Positions 15,455-23,220 of a DNA stretch of 64,000 bases are shown piece by piece. Numbering within the stretch: the stretch's first letter is position 1; the number at the start of each line of letters is the position of its first letter. Source of the stretch: Chloroflexota bacterium (GTDB taxonomy: Bacteria; Chloroflexota; Anaerolineae; 4572-78; J111); the NCBI GenBank assembly GCA_016860845.1, contig BOKF01000010.1:186001-250000 (forward strand), given 5' to 3'. The translations under genes were made by a program, and so were the position numbers. The notes under the pieces are model-generated. The model saw only the letters and a program-made list of their open reading frames with translations. It was not told the DNA's origin and did not search any database.

Positions 15455-16123
15455 TCAGTCGTGATTGTTGAGGCTTGGCTCGACGGCCAGGTTTTTAGGC
15501 CGGTGATTAGCTGCAACAACCAGATGCTCCTCGCGCCAGGCCGCCGGGCCATACGCCGGACCCTGCCAGCGTCTAAATAGGTCGTGATCCAATCCAATAT
15601 CAAATAAGTCTAACACCCGATTGACCGTCTGGTTAATGATGTCGTCGAGGGTTTGAGGGCGATGGTAAAAGGCGGGCATGGGCGGCATGAGGACTGCCCC
15701 AATCTCAATCGCCTGGGCCATCAGCCGGACATGCCCCAGATGGAGGGGCGTTTCGCGGAGCACCAGCACCAGCTTGCGCTGATCTTTCACAACCACATCG
15801 GCCGCGCGGAGGAGTAAATTGTCGCTGTAGGAGTGAACAATACCGGAGAGCGTTTTTATAGCGCAGGGGATGACGACCATGCCCAGAGTCTTATAGGAGC
15901 CCGATGAGACAGAAGCGGCAATATCGCCAAAACTGTGAACTTTATTGGCCAGAGCTTCGACCTGGTCAACGGCATAATCTGTTTCCAGTAAAATAGTTCG
16001 CTTGGCCGCATTGCTCATAACCAGGTGCGTTTCGATCTCTTCCACCCCGCGCAATACTTCCAAAAGGCGGATGCCATAAATAACCCCGCTGGCTCCTGAA
16101 ATGCCCACAATCAATCTTTTCAT
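15455..16123 (-). CDS. ubiX: UbiX flavin prenyltransferase
   Basis: The 222-residue protein begins MKRLIVGISGASGVIYG, the flavodoxin-like UbiX start, and contains VVIPCAIKTLSGIVHSYSDN and KLVLVLRETPLHLGH, which bind the phosphate and prenyl donor. UbiX joins a dimethylallyl group to FMN to make prenyl-FMN, the cofactor of UbiD enzymes, so it supports the UbiD protein encoded at 12965-14365. It extends about 20 residues past the usual UbiX end (RPKNLAVEPSLNNHD). It is the last gene of a minus-strand operon after a Nudix hydrolase and a histidine phosphatase, preceded by AGGAGGGC about 5 bases before the ATG. The operon has its own operator-bearing promoter. Confidence 0.92.
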   Translation of the reverse strand: MKRLIVGISGASGVIYGIRLLEVLRGVEEIETHLVMSNAAKRTILLETDYAVDQVEALANKVHSFGDIAASVSSGSYKTLGMVVIPCAIKTLSGIVHSYSDNLLLRAADVVVKDQRKLVLVLRETPLHLGHVRLMAQAIEIGAVLMPPMPAFYHRPQTLDDIINQTVNRVLDLFDIGLDHDLFRRWQGPAYGPAAWREEHLVVAANHRPKNLAVEPSLNNHD

Positions 16124-16140
16124 CGTCAGCCCTCCTGATG

Positions 16141-16644
16141 TTAAAATTTTGCCAATAGCCCCGACACGATCTCAAAAAACCATCGGTCTAGTTCTATCCC
16201 CTCCAACGGAGGACTTTGCCGAGGCAACTCGTCGCGAGCAAACAGGCCAAGATTGAGTGTTTCTACTTCATCACGCTGCGCCCGGCCGCCGATGATATGT
16301 CCCTGGTAAACCGCAAAAATAACGCCGGTATGAGGCCGAGAGTGCAATCCAACCAATTGCTCAACAGCTACTTCATAGCCGGTTTCTTCGCGGACCTCAC
16401 GGGCAGCGCCTGCCTCAACTGTTTCATCAATTTCAATATAACCGGCTGGGGGCGCCCAATATCCCTCCAAAGGCTGCTTGGCCCGCTGCACCAGCAGTAT
16501 TTTGTCCGCTAGCGTAGCGACGACCACCGCCACCGGCGCCGGGTTACGAAAAACGACATACCCACATACCTGACACACGGGTCGTTCCCGACCGGCTGCC
16601 AGGGCCAGAGTCAGTGGCTGGCCGCATTGAGGACAGTAATTCAC
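16141..16644 (-). CDS. Nudix hydrolase with N-terminal zinc ribbon
   Basis: A 167-residue protein. Residues 4-27 form a CPQC...CQVC zinc ribbon. The Nudix box follows as GYIEIDETVEAG then REVREETGY, with all the metal-binding glutamates. Nudix enzymes cleave nucleoside diphosphate linkages or other diphosphates. It starts with GTG overlapping the phosphatase stop (GTGA) and is 17 bases before ubiX. UbiX needs dimethylallyl monophosphate, which a diphosphate-cleaving Nudix enzyme could make from DMAPP; that role is inferred only from operon position. An NADH pyrophosphatase-like activity is the default alternative. Confidence 0.82.
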   Translation of the reverse strand: MNYCPQCGQPLTLALAAGRERPVCQVCGYVVFRNPAPVAVVVATLADKILLVQRAKQPLEGYWAPPAGYIEIDETVEAGAAREVREETGYEVAVEQLVGLHSRPHTGVIFAVYQGHIIGGRAQRDEVETLNLGLFARDELPRQSPPLEGIELDRWFFEIVSGLLAKF

Positions 16645-17366
16645 TGCAATTTACCATTCAGCGGGAATCTGGCGGTCTGGCCTTGATAATAAACCTGACC
16701 GGCGCTCACCGTTAATGTACCGCAAAATTCCGGCTCGCCTGGGTCACAGCCAAAAACCAGCCGCAAGAGGCTACGCAAATTGGCCGAATGAGCGACGCAA
16801 ATATCACGCTGAGGAGAGCTCGCACCAACTCCTTCGGCCAGCCGTTCGGCGAGAAAAGCACGAGTGCGCTCAGCTACAGCTTCAGGGGCCTCAGCCGCTT
16901 GAGTGGGATGCGTTAGCCAATGAGCCATAGGGTCAGGTGAACTCCAGAATTCGGTCTGAAAGGCAACGCAGGCCCAATACTCGGCCGAGGCGGTCTCCTG
17001 CAATCTCCAGCGAGCGACATCAAACAAGGGGCGGATCGGGTCATAGCTCAAGCCGCCAAGGATAAATTGACAGTTGCATAAACGGTCGTTAACCAACACC
17101 GGGCCAACCGTAGCTTCTATGTTTCTCTCAGCTAAGGCTTTATTTAGACCTTCACGTAATAATTCGGCAGTTTGGCGAGTTCGGCGAGTGGGACTACTAG
17201 AAAAGTTAATGGTTTCACCAGTTTGGATGTGTTCTGCCAACTTCCGCCCGGTGAGCAGCGTCTCCTGGCAACCAGCAGGACTTAAGGGTTGGTCGGTATG
17301 ATAGTCGGGGATACGCCCGTGGCGAATCAAGTGGATCACAGGGGATATAGGTGGTAGGTACGTCAT
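16641..17366 (-). CDS. Histidine phosphatase (phosphoglycerate mutase-like)
   Basis: The 241-residue protein has the RHG motif near the N-terminus (HLIRHGRIPDYH), then a typical LSPAGCQETLLTGRKLAEHI segment and the second catalytic histidine in CVAHSANLRSLLRLV. These enzymes use a phosphohistidine intermediate to hydrolyse small phosphate esters. The start at 17366 (MTYLPPIS) is chosen because a longer reading would run through the promoter and operator at 17451-17505. It is the first gene of the phosphatase-Nudix-ubiX operon. Its substrate is unknown; a role in phosphate-ester turnover of the phenylphosphate or prenyl phosphate steps is only a guess. Confidence 0.8.
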   Translation of the reverse strand: MTYLPPISPVIHLIRHGRIPDYHTDQPLSPAGCQETLLTGRKLAEHIQTGETINFSSSPTRRTRQTAELLREGLNKALAERNIEATVGPVLVNDRLCNCQFILGGLSYDPIRPLFDVARWRLQETASAEYWACVAFQTEFWSSPDPMAHWLTHPTQAAEAPEAVAERTRAFLAERLAEGVGASSPQRDICVAHSANLRSLLRLVFGCDPGEPEFCGTLTVSAGQVYYQGQTARFPLNGKLQ

Positions 17367-17450
17367 TTCCAGCAGCCTTGCGCTAAGTATGTACTGTTCA
17401 CCTGAGTATCGCTTTACTAATGAAGAGGCTAGAAGAAAGGTTCTCCATAA

Positions 17451-17505
17451 AGAACTTAGTTCTCTAAAACAGCCCAAATATAACACATCTTATTGAGTTT
17501 GTCAA
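17451..17505 (-). promoter_or_regulatory. Promoter/operator of the phosphatase-Nudix-ubiX operon
   Basis: On the minus strand: TTGACA (17505-17500), a 17-base spacer, TATATT (17482-17477), then AGAACTAAGTTCT (17463-17451), 13 bases past the -10 box. The flanks also match the iclR promoter (ataaagaactwagttct and tttgtcaaca on the plus strand), suggesting common origin. Confidence 0.75.
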
Positions 17506-17521
17506 CATTTGTTATTAAAGT

Positions 17522-18951
17522 TTGGTGATTACCCATAAGTCGAAGTCTCTCCACGGGGGAAAGGACAGATAGCCAAAAGAGTCAGGGTAGCGACGGTTTG
17601 GAGCAGGGCGCTGAGGCCGCGGAGGACCAGGTAAGGTCCGTCCAGATCATTGCCTAAACCTAACTTGCCGCCTAATTCGCGGATCCAGCGTACAGCGGTC
17701 GGTGGCCAAGTATCGATGAGGTAGAACACAAATTGGGCGGCGGCCAAGACCAGGAAAAACAAGCGTTTCATTCGTTCCAGGGTTTGCACCCGCATCTCTT
17801 CGACATCGAGGCCTTGTTCTTGGTCAAAGCGATAACCGTGTTCAATGCGAGAGCGTAAGCGCCAGTCATTGTAGACCGAGCGAACCTCCTTGACCGAATG
17901 AAGCGGGACATTGGTGAGCAAAACCAGGGTTCGGTCGAGGGCAGCTTCATAAGCGACCAAAATCCATAAGCGTTGATGGGTGCTTGGTAAGCGGATAGGG
18001 AACCAGCCGATGTTGATCGTGGCCAGGCGAGTTTGGCGAGCGTGAGTGAAAGTGACATAAAAGGTGTGAGTGAAGGGCACCCCGTTGACTAAATCTTGCA
18101 GGCTTTCGGTTTCCCAGCGGTCTAAGCGTTCATTGTAAACCTCCACCAGGCGTTCCAGGTGAGAGGCTCGGATGACAAATTCATCGGGGGCCAGTTCCTT
18201 GAACAGTTTTTGGTCATCCAAACCGGCATCGGCCACGTAGCGGAGGCGATAGTCCGGTAATAAGCAACGGGTGGCGACAATAGCTCGCTTGATTTCAAGA
18301 TTTTCACTGAGGAAATTGGTCGTGTAAGAAAACCAGTTAGCATAGGTAACTGCCGGGATTTTAGTGTTGACCACCGTCGCGGTCATCGCCGGATAGCCCC
18401 TGGTCAGGCGGGCTTGACCATTCAGTTGCGGCGGTGTGCTTTTATGGACGATACTCACGCCTTCCAACTCGGTGGTATACGGTTTTTCAAAGTTGACCGG
18501 GTCCAACGCCACCACCACATAAGGCGGGTCTTCTTGGCGAATGTTGGCCTGGGAAATCTCATACAGCCCATTCTCCAATTCCGGGTGGTTGAACCGTTCA
18601 TTATCCAAAAATCGGTAAATTCGTTTAGCCGCGGCCCACACCCCACTTTCAGTCCGGGCCACCGTTTGAGCCATTTGGGTCACAATGGGCGTTTCACTAC
18701 CCAGAATCCCTCGAACTGCCAGAGGTACGACCTCTTGCAAGCGTTTATCGGGCAAAACTGTCATCATCGGTTGGAGAAAGGTATGCAAACTGGCTTCCAA
18801 TTCGGCCACCGGCAATTTGTCCAAAACTTCTTTTGTTGCTATATCTACCATGAGCTTCGTCTCCTCGGGTACTTTGGTTTTGTGCTACCGATAGTTTACC
18901 ACGAGAGACGAAGCTTTTTCTACCCTTTTTCTATTTGTGGGTAATCACCAC
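17522..18951. mobile_element. IS4-superfamily insertion sequence with 8-base target duplication
   Basis: The element is about 1430 bases long. The inverted ends read TGGTGATTACCCA on the left and the exact complement on the right (18938-18950), with one mismatched outermost base. ATTAAAGT flanks it directly at 17514-17521 and 18952-18959, giving an 8-base target duplication. It carries a single intact transposase gene on the minus strand and so may still be active. Removing it brings the -35 boxes of the divergent ubiX-operon and hcr promoters back to within about 20 bases of each other. Confidence 0.88.
17529..18851 (-). CDS. DDE transposase, IS4 superfamily
   Basis: The 440-residue protein has candidate catalytic acids in VVALDPVNFEKPY, in ADAGLDDQKLFKEL, and the glutamate of WRLRSRIEHGYRFDQ, a W-x2-R-x3-E variant of the IS4 YREK signature. 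It fills the element, and its stop codon lies inside the left inverted terminal repeat. A ribosome-binding site (GAGGAGAC) precedes the ATG. The gene is intact. Its direction is opposite to the hcr operon, so its own transcription runs toward the ubiX promoter. Confidence 0.87.
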   Translation of the reverse strand: MVDIATKEVLDKLPVAELEASLHTFLQPMMTVLPDKRLQEVVPLAVRGILGSETPIVTQMAQTVARTESGVWAAAKRIYRFLDNERFNHPELENGLYEISQANIRQEDPPYVVVALDPVNFEKPYTTELEGVSIVHKSTPPQLNGQARLTRGYPAMTATVVNTKIPAVTYANWFSYTTNFLSENLEIKRAIVATRCLLPDYRLRYVADAGLDDQKLFKELAPDEFVIRASHLERLVEVYNERLDRWETESLQDLVNGVPFTHTFYVTFTHARQTRLATINIGWFPIRLPSTHQRLWILVAYEAALDRTLVLLTNVPLHSVKEVRSVYNDWRLRSRIEHGYRFDQEQGLDVEEMRVQTLERMKRLFFLVLAAAQFVFYLIDTWPPTAVRWIRELGGKLGLGNDLDGPYLVLRGLSALLQTVATLTLLAICPFPRGETSTYG

Positions 18952-18962
18952 ATTAAAGTCTA

Positions 18963-19026
18963 TTGACAAACTGAATGAAATCGCGTATAATGGCTTCCAA
19001 TATAGAGAACATCGTTCTCTATATTG
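18963..19026 (+). promoter_or_regulatory. hcr operon promoter with 29-base operator palindrome
   Basis: A perfect-consensus promoter: TTGACA (18963-18968), 17 bases, TATAAT (18986-18991). At 18998-19026 lies a perfect inverted repeat with 13-base arms (caatatagagaac and its complement) around a 3-base centre. Its core AGAAC-N3-GTTCT (19006-19018) matches the iclR and ubiX-operon sites. It overlaps the expected start point, so a bound protein would block initiation. The IS ends only 11 bases upstream of the -35 box. Confidence 0.85.
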
Positions 19027-19151
19027 TACCTTCCTGGTTCAACAAGTGATCGCTAACCCTTTACAGTGCTTCCTATATCAAACATTTGATGCCAGAATAG
19101 TTATAACCCTTAGCTTCGGCGGCTTATTTGTATCTGCGGAAGAGTGACTCA

Positions 19152-19616
19152 ATGAAGACCCTCCTCCATCTCCAGGTTAACGGTGAAATCCACGAGGTTT
19201 ATACCTCGGTCCACAAAACCCTCCTCGAAGTTCTGCGCGAAGATTTGAACTTAACCGGCACCAAACACGGCTGCGAATTGGGCGAGTGCGGCGCTTGCAC
19301 CGTCTTGCTCGACGGCGAGCCGGTGTTGTCGTGCATGGTTCTGCCCATTGAAATCCAGGGACGAGCCATTACAACGATCGAAGGGCTGACCGAAGGCAAC
19401 ATCCTCCATCCCCTACAAACTACCTTTGCTGATCTGGGCGCAGCCCAGTGCGGTTTCTGTATTCCCGGTATGCTCCTTTCCACCAAAGCTCTGCTCGACG
19501 CCAATCCCCACCCCACCCGACAAGCAATCCGTGAAAATTTGGCCGGTAATTTATGTAGATGTACCGGTTACGCAAAGATTATTGAGGCGATAGAGAAAGT
19601 GATAGGTGATGTGTGA
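19152..19616 (+). CDS. hcrC: 4-hydroxybenzoyl-CoA reductase, [2Fe-2S] gamma subunit
   Basis: The 154-residue xanthine-oxidase-family small subunit carries two [2Fe-2S] clusters. The plant-type motif is CELGECGACTVLLDG and the second is CGFCIPGM with NLCRCTGY. It passes electrons from the cluster/FAD subunit to the molybdenum site of the large subunit. The start is ATG 19152, with GGAAGAG upstream; a TTG eight codons earlier has no such site. It is the first gene of the hcr operon, about 155 bases after the operator. Its stop codon overlaps an iterated repeat, and the start of the next gene lies 77 bases on. Confidence 0.9.
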   Translation: MKTLLHLQVNGEIHEVYTSVHKTLLEVLREDLNLTGTKHGCELGECGACTVLLDGEPVLSCMVLPIEIQGRAITTIEGLTEGNILHPLQTTFADLGAAQCGFCIPGMLLSTKALLDANPHPTRQAIRENLAGNLCRCTGYAKIIEAIEKVIGDV

Positions 19617-19672
19617 AACGTGGTGCGTGTTCCGTTCAATTTATGGAACACGCACCACGCACCACGCTTTTT
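19612..19672. repeat. CGTGGTGCGTG inverted repeat between hcrC and hcrA
   Basis: The sequence gtgtgaaacgtggtgcgtgt (about 19611-19630) is followed by its inverted form (aacacgcaccacgcaccacg), making a hairpin. The hcrC stop codon (TGA) is inside the first arm. Same family as 9112-9178 and 14463-14510. Confidence 0.75.
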
Positions 19673-19693
19673 AAATCCTTTGGGAGACCATCA

Positions 19694-22081
19694 ATGTCCG
19701 ACCAACTCAACATCGTCGGTAAACCGAACCGCAAAGTGGATGCGCTGCAAAAGGTTAGCGGGCAGACGTTGTATGCCGCCGATATGTCGCTGCCGCGTAT
19801 GCTGCACTGCAAAATCTTGCGCAGCATTCACCCTCATGCCCGGATTGTGGCCATTGACACTAGCGGGGCCAGGGCGCTGCCGGGGGTGATGGCGGTCATT
19901 ACCGGCCAGGATTTACCTAACAAGTTTGGCATCCTGCCGGTTAGCCAGGATGAGGAGTCCCTGGCCGTCGAGAAAGTGCGCTACGTCGGCGACCCGGTAG
20001 CGGCGGTAGCGGCGGTGGATGAGGAAACGGCCGAAGCGGCCTTGAAGCATATCCAAGTGGAGTATGAGGTTTTACCACCGGTCATGAGCATCGAAGAGGG
20101 GGCGCAGCCCCTCAACGGCTATGAACCAATCCACGAGTACGCCGATCTTGATAATATCCACAAGCTGGTCGCCCTGGAGTTCGGCGAAGTCGAAGCCGGC
20201 CTGGCCGAGGCCGATCTAATTCAGGAAGACCTATTTTTCTATGAGGGTAACACGCACCTACCCATGGAAGAGCACGCCGCGCTGGCCCGCTACGAAGCCA
20301 ACGGCAAGCTGACCGTCTGGAGTTCGACCCAGTGCCCTCACTACGTCCACAAAGCGATGGCGGGTGTGCTGGACTTGCCGCCCAGCCGCATCCGCATCAT
20401 CGCTCCGCCGACCGGCGGCGGTTTCGGCGGCAAAACCGACCCGTTCAACCACGAGATGATCGTGGCCAAGCTGGCGATGATAACAGGCCGGCCGGTCAAA
20501 ATTGTACTGACTCGCGAGGAAGTCTTTTATGCTCACCGGGGTCGCCATCCGGTGTTGATGTGGGTCAAAACCGGGGTCAAGAAAGACGGGGCGATCACGG
20601 CGATGCATTTTCAATCTTTTCTGGATGGCGGCGGTTATGGCAGCTACGGCGTGGCCAGCACCTACTACACCGGCGCGCTGCAAACCGTTACTTATAATCT
20701 CCCGGCCTATAAATTTGATGGGGCGCGGGTCTTCACCAACAAGCCGGCCTGCGGCCCCAAGCGCGGCCACGGCACACCCCAACCGCGCTTTGCCCTGGAA
20801 GTGCAGCTTGATAAAATTGCCGAGAAGTTGGGCCTTAATCCGCTCGACATCCGGCTCAAGCACCTGGCCAAACCCTACACCAAAACGGCCAATCACCTGA
20901 CCATAACTACCATCGGGCTGGGCGAGTGCCTGGAAGCCGTTGCTGGACGTTCCGGCTTTCGGGAGAAGTATGGCCGGTTGCCCTTTGGCCAGGGCCTGGG
21001 CTTGGCCTGCGGGGCCTACCTTAGCGGCGCAGGCCTGCCGATCTATTGGAACAAGATGCCCCACTCTGGGGTACAAATCAAGCTTGATCGGGGTGGCGGG
21101 GTAACGGTCTTCTGCGGCAGCACCGACATTGGGCAAGGTTCTGATTCGGTGCTGGCATACATTGTCGCCGAGGAATTGGGCGTGACCGTCAATGATATTG
21201 CCCTGGTTACGGCCGATACGGATTTAGCGCCGGTAGACCTGGGCAGCTATTCCAGCCGGGTGACGCTGATGACCGGCAACGCCGCCATCCAGGCCGCCCA
21301 CAAATTACGCGCTCTCCTTTTTGAGACGGCGGCCAAAGAGTTGCTGGTCCCGGCGGAGAGCCTGGCCGCTCGCGATAATGTGGTCTTTTGCCTGGACGAC
21401 GAATCGCGGCGCATGCCCTTTCCAGAGCTGGTTAAGCTGGCCGAAGCGCAGCATGGCACGTTGGGGGCCGTCGGCAGCTACACGCCGCCCAGGCGCGGCG
21501 GGCGGTACCGAGGCGCGGGGGTCGGCCCGACGCCGGCTTACACCTATTCCGCCTGCGTGGCAGCGGTCGAGGTGGATGCGGACACCGGCGAAGTGAGGGT
21601 CGAAAAAATCTGGATTGCCCACGATGTCGGCAGGGCGATCAATCCCCTGTTAGTGGAGGGTCAGGTGGAGGGAAGCGTCTATATGGGTCTGGGCGAAGTG
21701 TTGATGGAGGAACAGGTCTTCCGGCGGGGCTTGCACAAAATCCCCTCCATGCTCGACTACAAGAGTCCGACCTTTTTGGAGACACCCGACATCGAAACCA
21801 TTTTGATTGAAACCAACGACCCGGAAGGGCCTTACGGAGCCAAAGAAGCCGGGCAGGGGCCGCTGCTGCCGGTCCCCCCGGCCATCGCCAATGCGGTTTA
21901 TGATGCCGTTGGGGTGCGGATTGACGAAACGCCGATTACCCCAGAGAAGGTGTTTAAGGCCCTGCGCGAGAAAGCCAGAGGTGGTGAAGGGCGCGTCGGG
22001 CCGAAGCAGGTGCCGGAGCTGACTTTTCCCGAACCAGTACGGGCCGAGTCGCGGTGGGGACAACCAGCCGAACAATTTTAG
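19694..22081 (+). CDS. hcrA: 4-hydroxybenzoyl-CoA reductase, molybdenum (alpha) subunit
   Basis: The 795-residue large subunit of the xanthine oxidase family binds the molybdopterin-cytosine-dinucleotide cofactor. Visible features are the N-terminal a/b hammerhead (KVSGQTLYAADMSLPRMLHC), PPTGGGFGGKTD, the substrate-channel region KPACGPKRGHGTPQPRFALE, GSTDIGQGSDSVLAYIVAEE, and the C-terminal YGAKEAGQGPLLPVPPAIANA with the expected glutamate near the molybdenum. The enzyme removes the para hydroxyl of 4-hydroxybenzoyl-CoA, giving benzoyl-CoA. The start at 19694 follows GGGAGA; a 27-codon upstream extension is encoded by the repeat and is unlikely to be made. The specific function rests on the cluster-binding beta subunit downstream. 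Confidence 0.88.
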   Translation: MSDQLNIVGKPNRKVDALQKVSGQTLYAADMSLPRMLHCKILRSIHPHARIVAIDTSGARALPGVMAVITGQDLPNKFGILPVSQDEESLAVEKVRYVGDPVAAVAAVDEETAEAALKHIQVEYEVLPPVMSIEEGAQPLNGYEPIHEYADLDNIHKLVALEFGEVEAGLAEADLIQEDLFFYEGNTHLPMEEHAALARYEANGKLTVWSSTQCPHYVHKAMAGVLDLPPSRIRIIAPPTGGGFGGKTDPFNHEMIVAKLAMITGRPVKIVLTREEVFYAHRGRHPVLMWVKTGVKKDGAITAMHFQSFLDGGGYGSYGVASTYYTGALQTVTYNLPAYKFDGARVFTNKPACGPKRGHGTPQPRFALEVQLDKIAEKLGLNPLDIRLKHLAKPYTKTANHLTITTIGLGECLEAVAGRSGFREKYGRLPFGQGLGLACGAYLSGAGLPIYWNKMPHSGVQIKLDRGGGVTVFCGSTDIGQGSDSVLAYIVAEELGVTVNDIALVTADTDLAPVDLGSYSSRVTLMTGNAAIQAAHKLRALLFETAAKELLVPAESLAARDNVVFCLDDESRRMPFPELVKLAEAQHGTLGAVGSYTPPRRGGRYRGAGVGPTPAYTYSACVAAVEVDADTGEVRVEKIWIAHDVGRAINPLLVEGQVEGSVYMGLGEVLMEEQVFRRGLHKIPSMLDYKSPTFLETPDIETILIETNDPEGPYGAKEAGQGPLLPVPPAIANAVYDAVGVRIDETPITPEKVFKALREKARGGEGRVGPKQVPELTFPEPVRAESRWGQPAEQF

Positions 22082-22103
22082 ACTGCCCTTTGGGCATGGA
22101 TTT

Positions 22104-22141
22104 ACGATTTTAGATGGGGGAATAATCCAAAATCTAAAATC
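22104..22141. repeat. AT-rich iterated repeat between hcrA and hcrB
   Basis: The sequence gattttagat is followed by aatccaaaatctaaaatccc, a short inverted pair of the ATTTTGGATTTTAGATT family, in the 78-base spacer between hcrA and hcrB. Confidence 0.65.
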
Positions 22142-22159
22142 CCAGCGGAGTTTACGGCG

Positions 22160-23164
22160 ATGTTACGATTACCTCCTTTTGAATATCTGGCCCCGCACTC
22201 TGTTGAGGAAGCGGTAGAATTGATGTCTCAGTATGGACCGGAGGCTACGCTGGTTGCCGGGGGTACGGACCTATTTCCCAATATGAAGCGCCGCTTGTTG
22301 ACGCCCAAGAAATTGATCGGCCTGGGAGCGATTGCCGATTTGAAGAAGTTTGAGACGAATGGCGCTGTTACACTTGGCGCGGGGCTGACCCTGACGCAAA
22401 TCACTCGCCACCCGGCCATTGTTGGGCGCTACCACGCCCTGGCGACGGCAGCCGGCCTGGTTTCAACGCCGCAGTTACGCAATGTGGGCACAATCGGCGG
22501 TAATTTGTGTCTTGACACCCGCTGCACCTACTACAATCAGACCGAACCCTGGCGCGAAGCCCTGGGCTATTGTATGAAAAAAAATGGTCACATCTGCTGG
22601 GTCGCGCCGGGCAGTTCGCGCTGCTGGGCGGTCAGTTCGTCGGACACGGCGCCGGTGATGATCGCTCTAGAGGCATCGGTGCGGCTGGTCGGGCCAAACG
22701 GCGAGCGAACAATGCCGGTGCAGGCGCTCTACCACAACGATGGCATGGCCTATCTCACTAAAGCGCCCGACGAAATCCTGGCTGACATTCACCTGCCCGA
22801 CGCCAGCGGGGTGAAGATGGCCTACAAAAAACTGCGCCGGCGCGGCTCGTTCGATTTTCCCATCCTGGGGGTAGCGGTGGTATTGCGCCAGGCCGAAGAT
22901 GGCACGGTAACGGCGGCCAATATCGTCTTGGGGGCGGTAGCCTCTTACCCGATCAAAGCGGTGGAGGCCGAGGAAATCCTGGTGGGGCAAAAGCTAACTG
23001 ACGAGGTCGTTGAAGCCGCCGCCAAAGCTGCATTCAAACCGACCAAACCGCTCGATAACACCGATATGGGCCACCCTTATCGCAAGCAGATGGTGCAGGT
23101 ATACGTGGCGCAGGCACTGCGCGAAGCTGTTGGAATGGCGAATCAACGAATGGCGAATGAATAG
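22160..23164 (+). CDS. hcrB: 4-hydroxybenzoyl-CoA reductase, FAD/[4Fe-4S] beta subunit
   Basis: The 334-residue FAD-binding subunit of the xanthine oxidase family has LVAGGTDLFPNMKRR and TIGGNLCLDTR as flavin contacts. Between about residues 117 and 160 it has an insertion that ordinary family members lack, with C122, C138, C146 and C155. These are the positions I recall for the extra [4Fe-4S] cluster of the Thauera aromatica enzyme. That loop is diagnostic for 4-hydroxybenzoyl-CoA reductase, where it lets ferredoxin-level electrons enter. The last residues (ANQRMANE) and the stop are encoded by an iterated GAATGGCGAAT repeat, so the natural C-terminus may have been altered. Confidence 0.92.
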   Translation: MLRLPPFEYLAPHSVEEAVELMSQYGPEATLVAGGTDLFPNMKRRLLTPKKLIGLGAIADLKKFETNGAVTLGAGLTLTQITRHPAIVGRYHALATAAGLVSTPQLRNVGTIGGNLCLDTRCTYYNQTEPWREALGYCMKKNGHICWVAPGSSRCWAVSSSDTAPVMIALEASVRLVGPNGERTMPVQALYHNDGMAYLTKAPDEILADIHLPDASGVKMAYKKLRRRGSFDFPILGVAVVLRQAEDGTVTAANIVLGAVASYPIKAVEAEEILVGQKLTDEVVEAAAKAAFKPTKPLDNTDMGHPYRKQMVQVYVAQALREAVGMANQRMANE

Positions 23165-23203
23165 TAACTTCTTAAATTTTCGCCATTCGCCCTTTCGCTG
23201 ATT
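23133..23203. repeat. GAATGGCGAAT inverted repeat at the hcrB stop
   Basis: Two copies of gaatggcgaat (one followed by caac, one overlapping the hcrB stop) are followed at about 23178-23192 by the inverted form tttcgccattcgcc, making a hairpin in the hcrB-ligase spacer. Confidence 0.7.
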
Positions 23204-23220
23204 CTCAAAGGAGGGAAGCA

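Noticed and set aside
19613..19693. N-terminal extension of hcrA by 27 codons
   Set aside because: It is encoded by the hairpin repeat between hcrC and hcrA and has no family similarity; ATG 19694 has a usable ribosome-binding site.
20258..21136. Minus-strand open frame of 292 codons inside hcrA
   Set aside because: Shadow of hcrA; composition reflects codon bias on the opposite strand.
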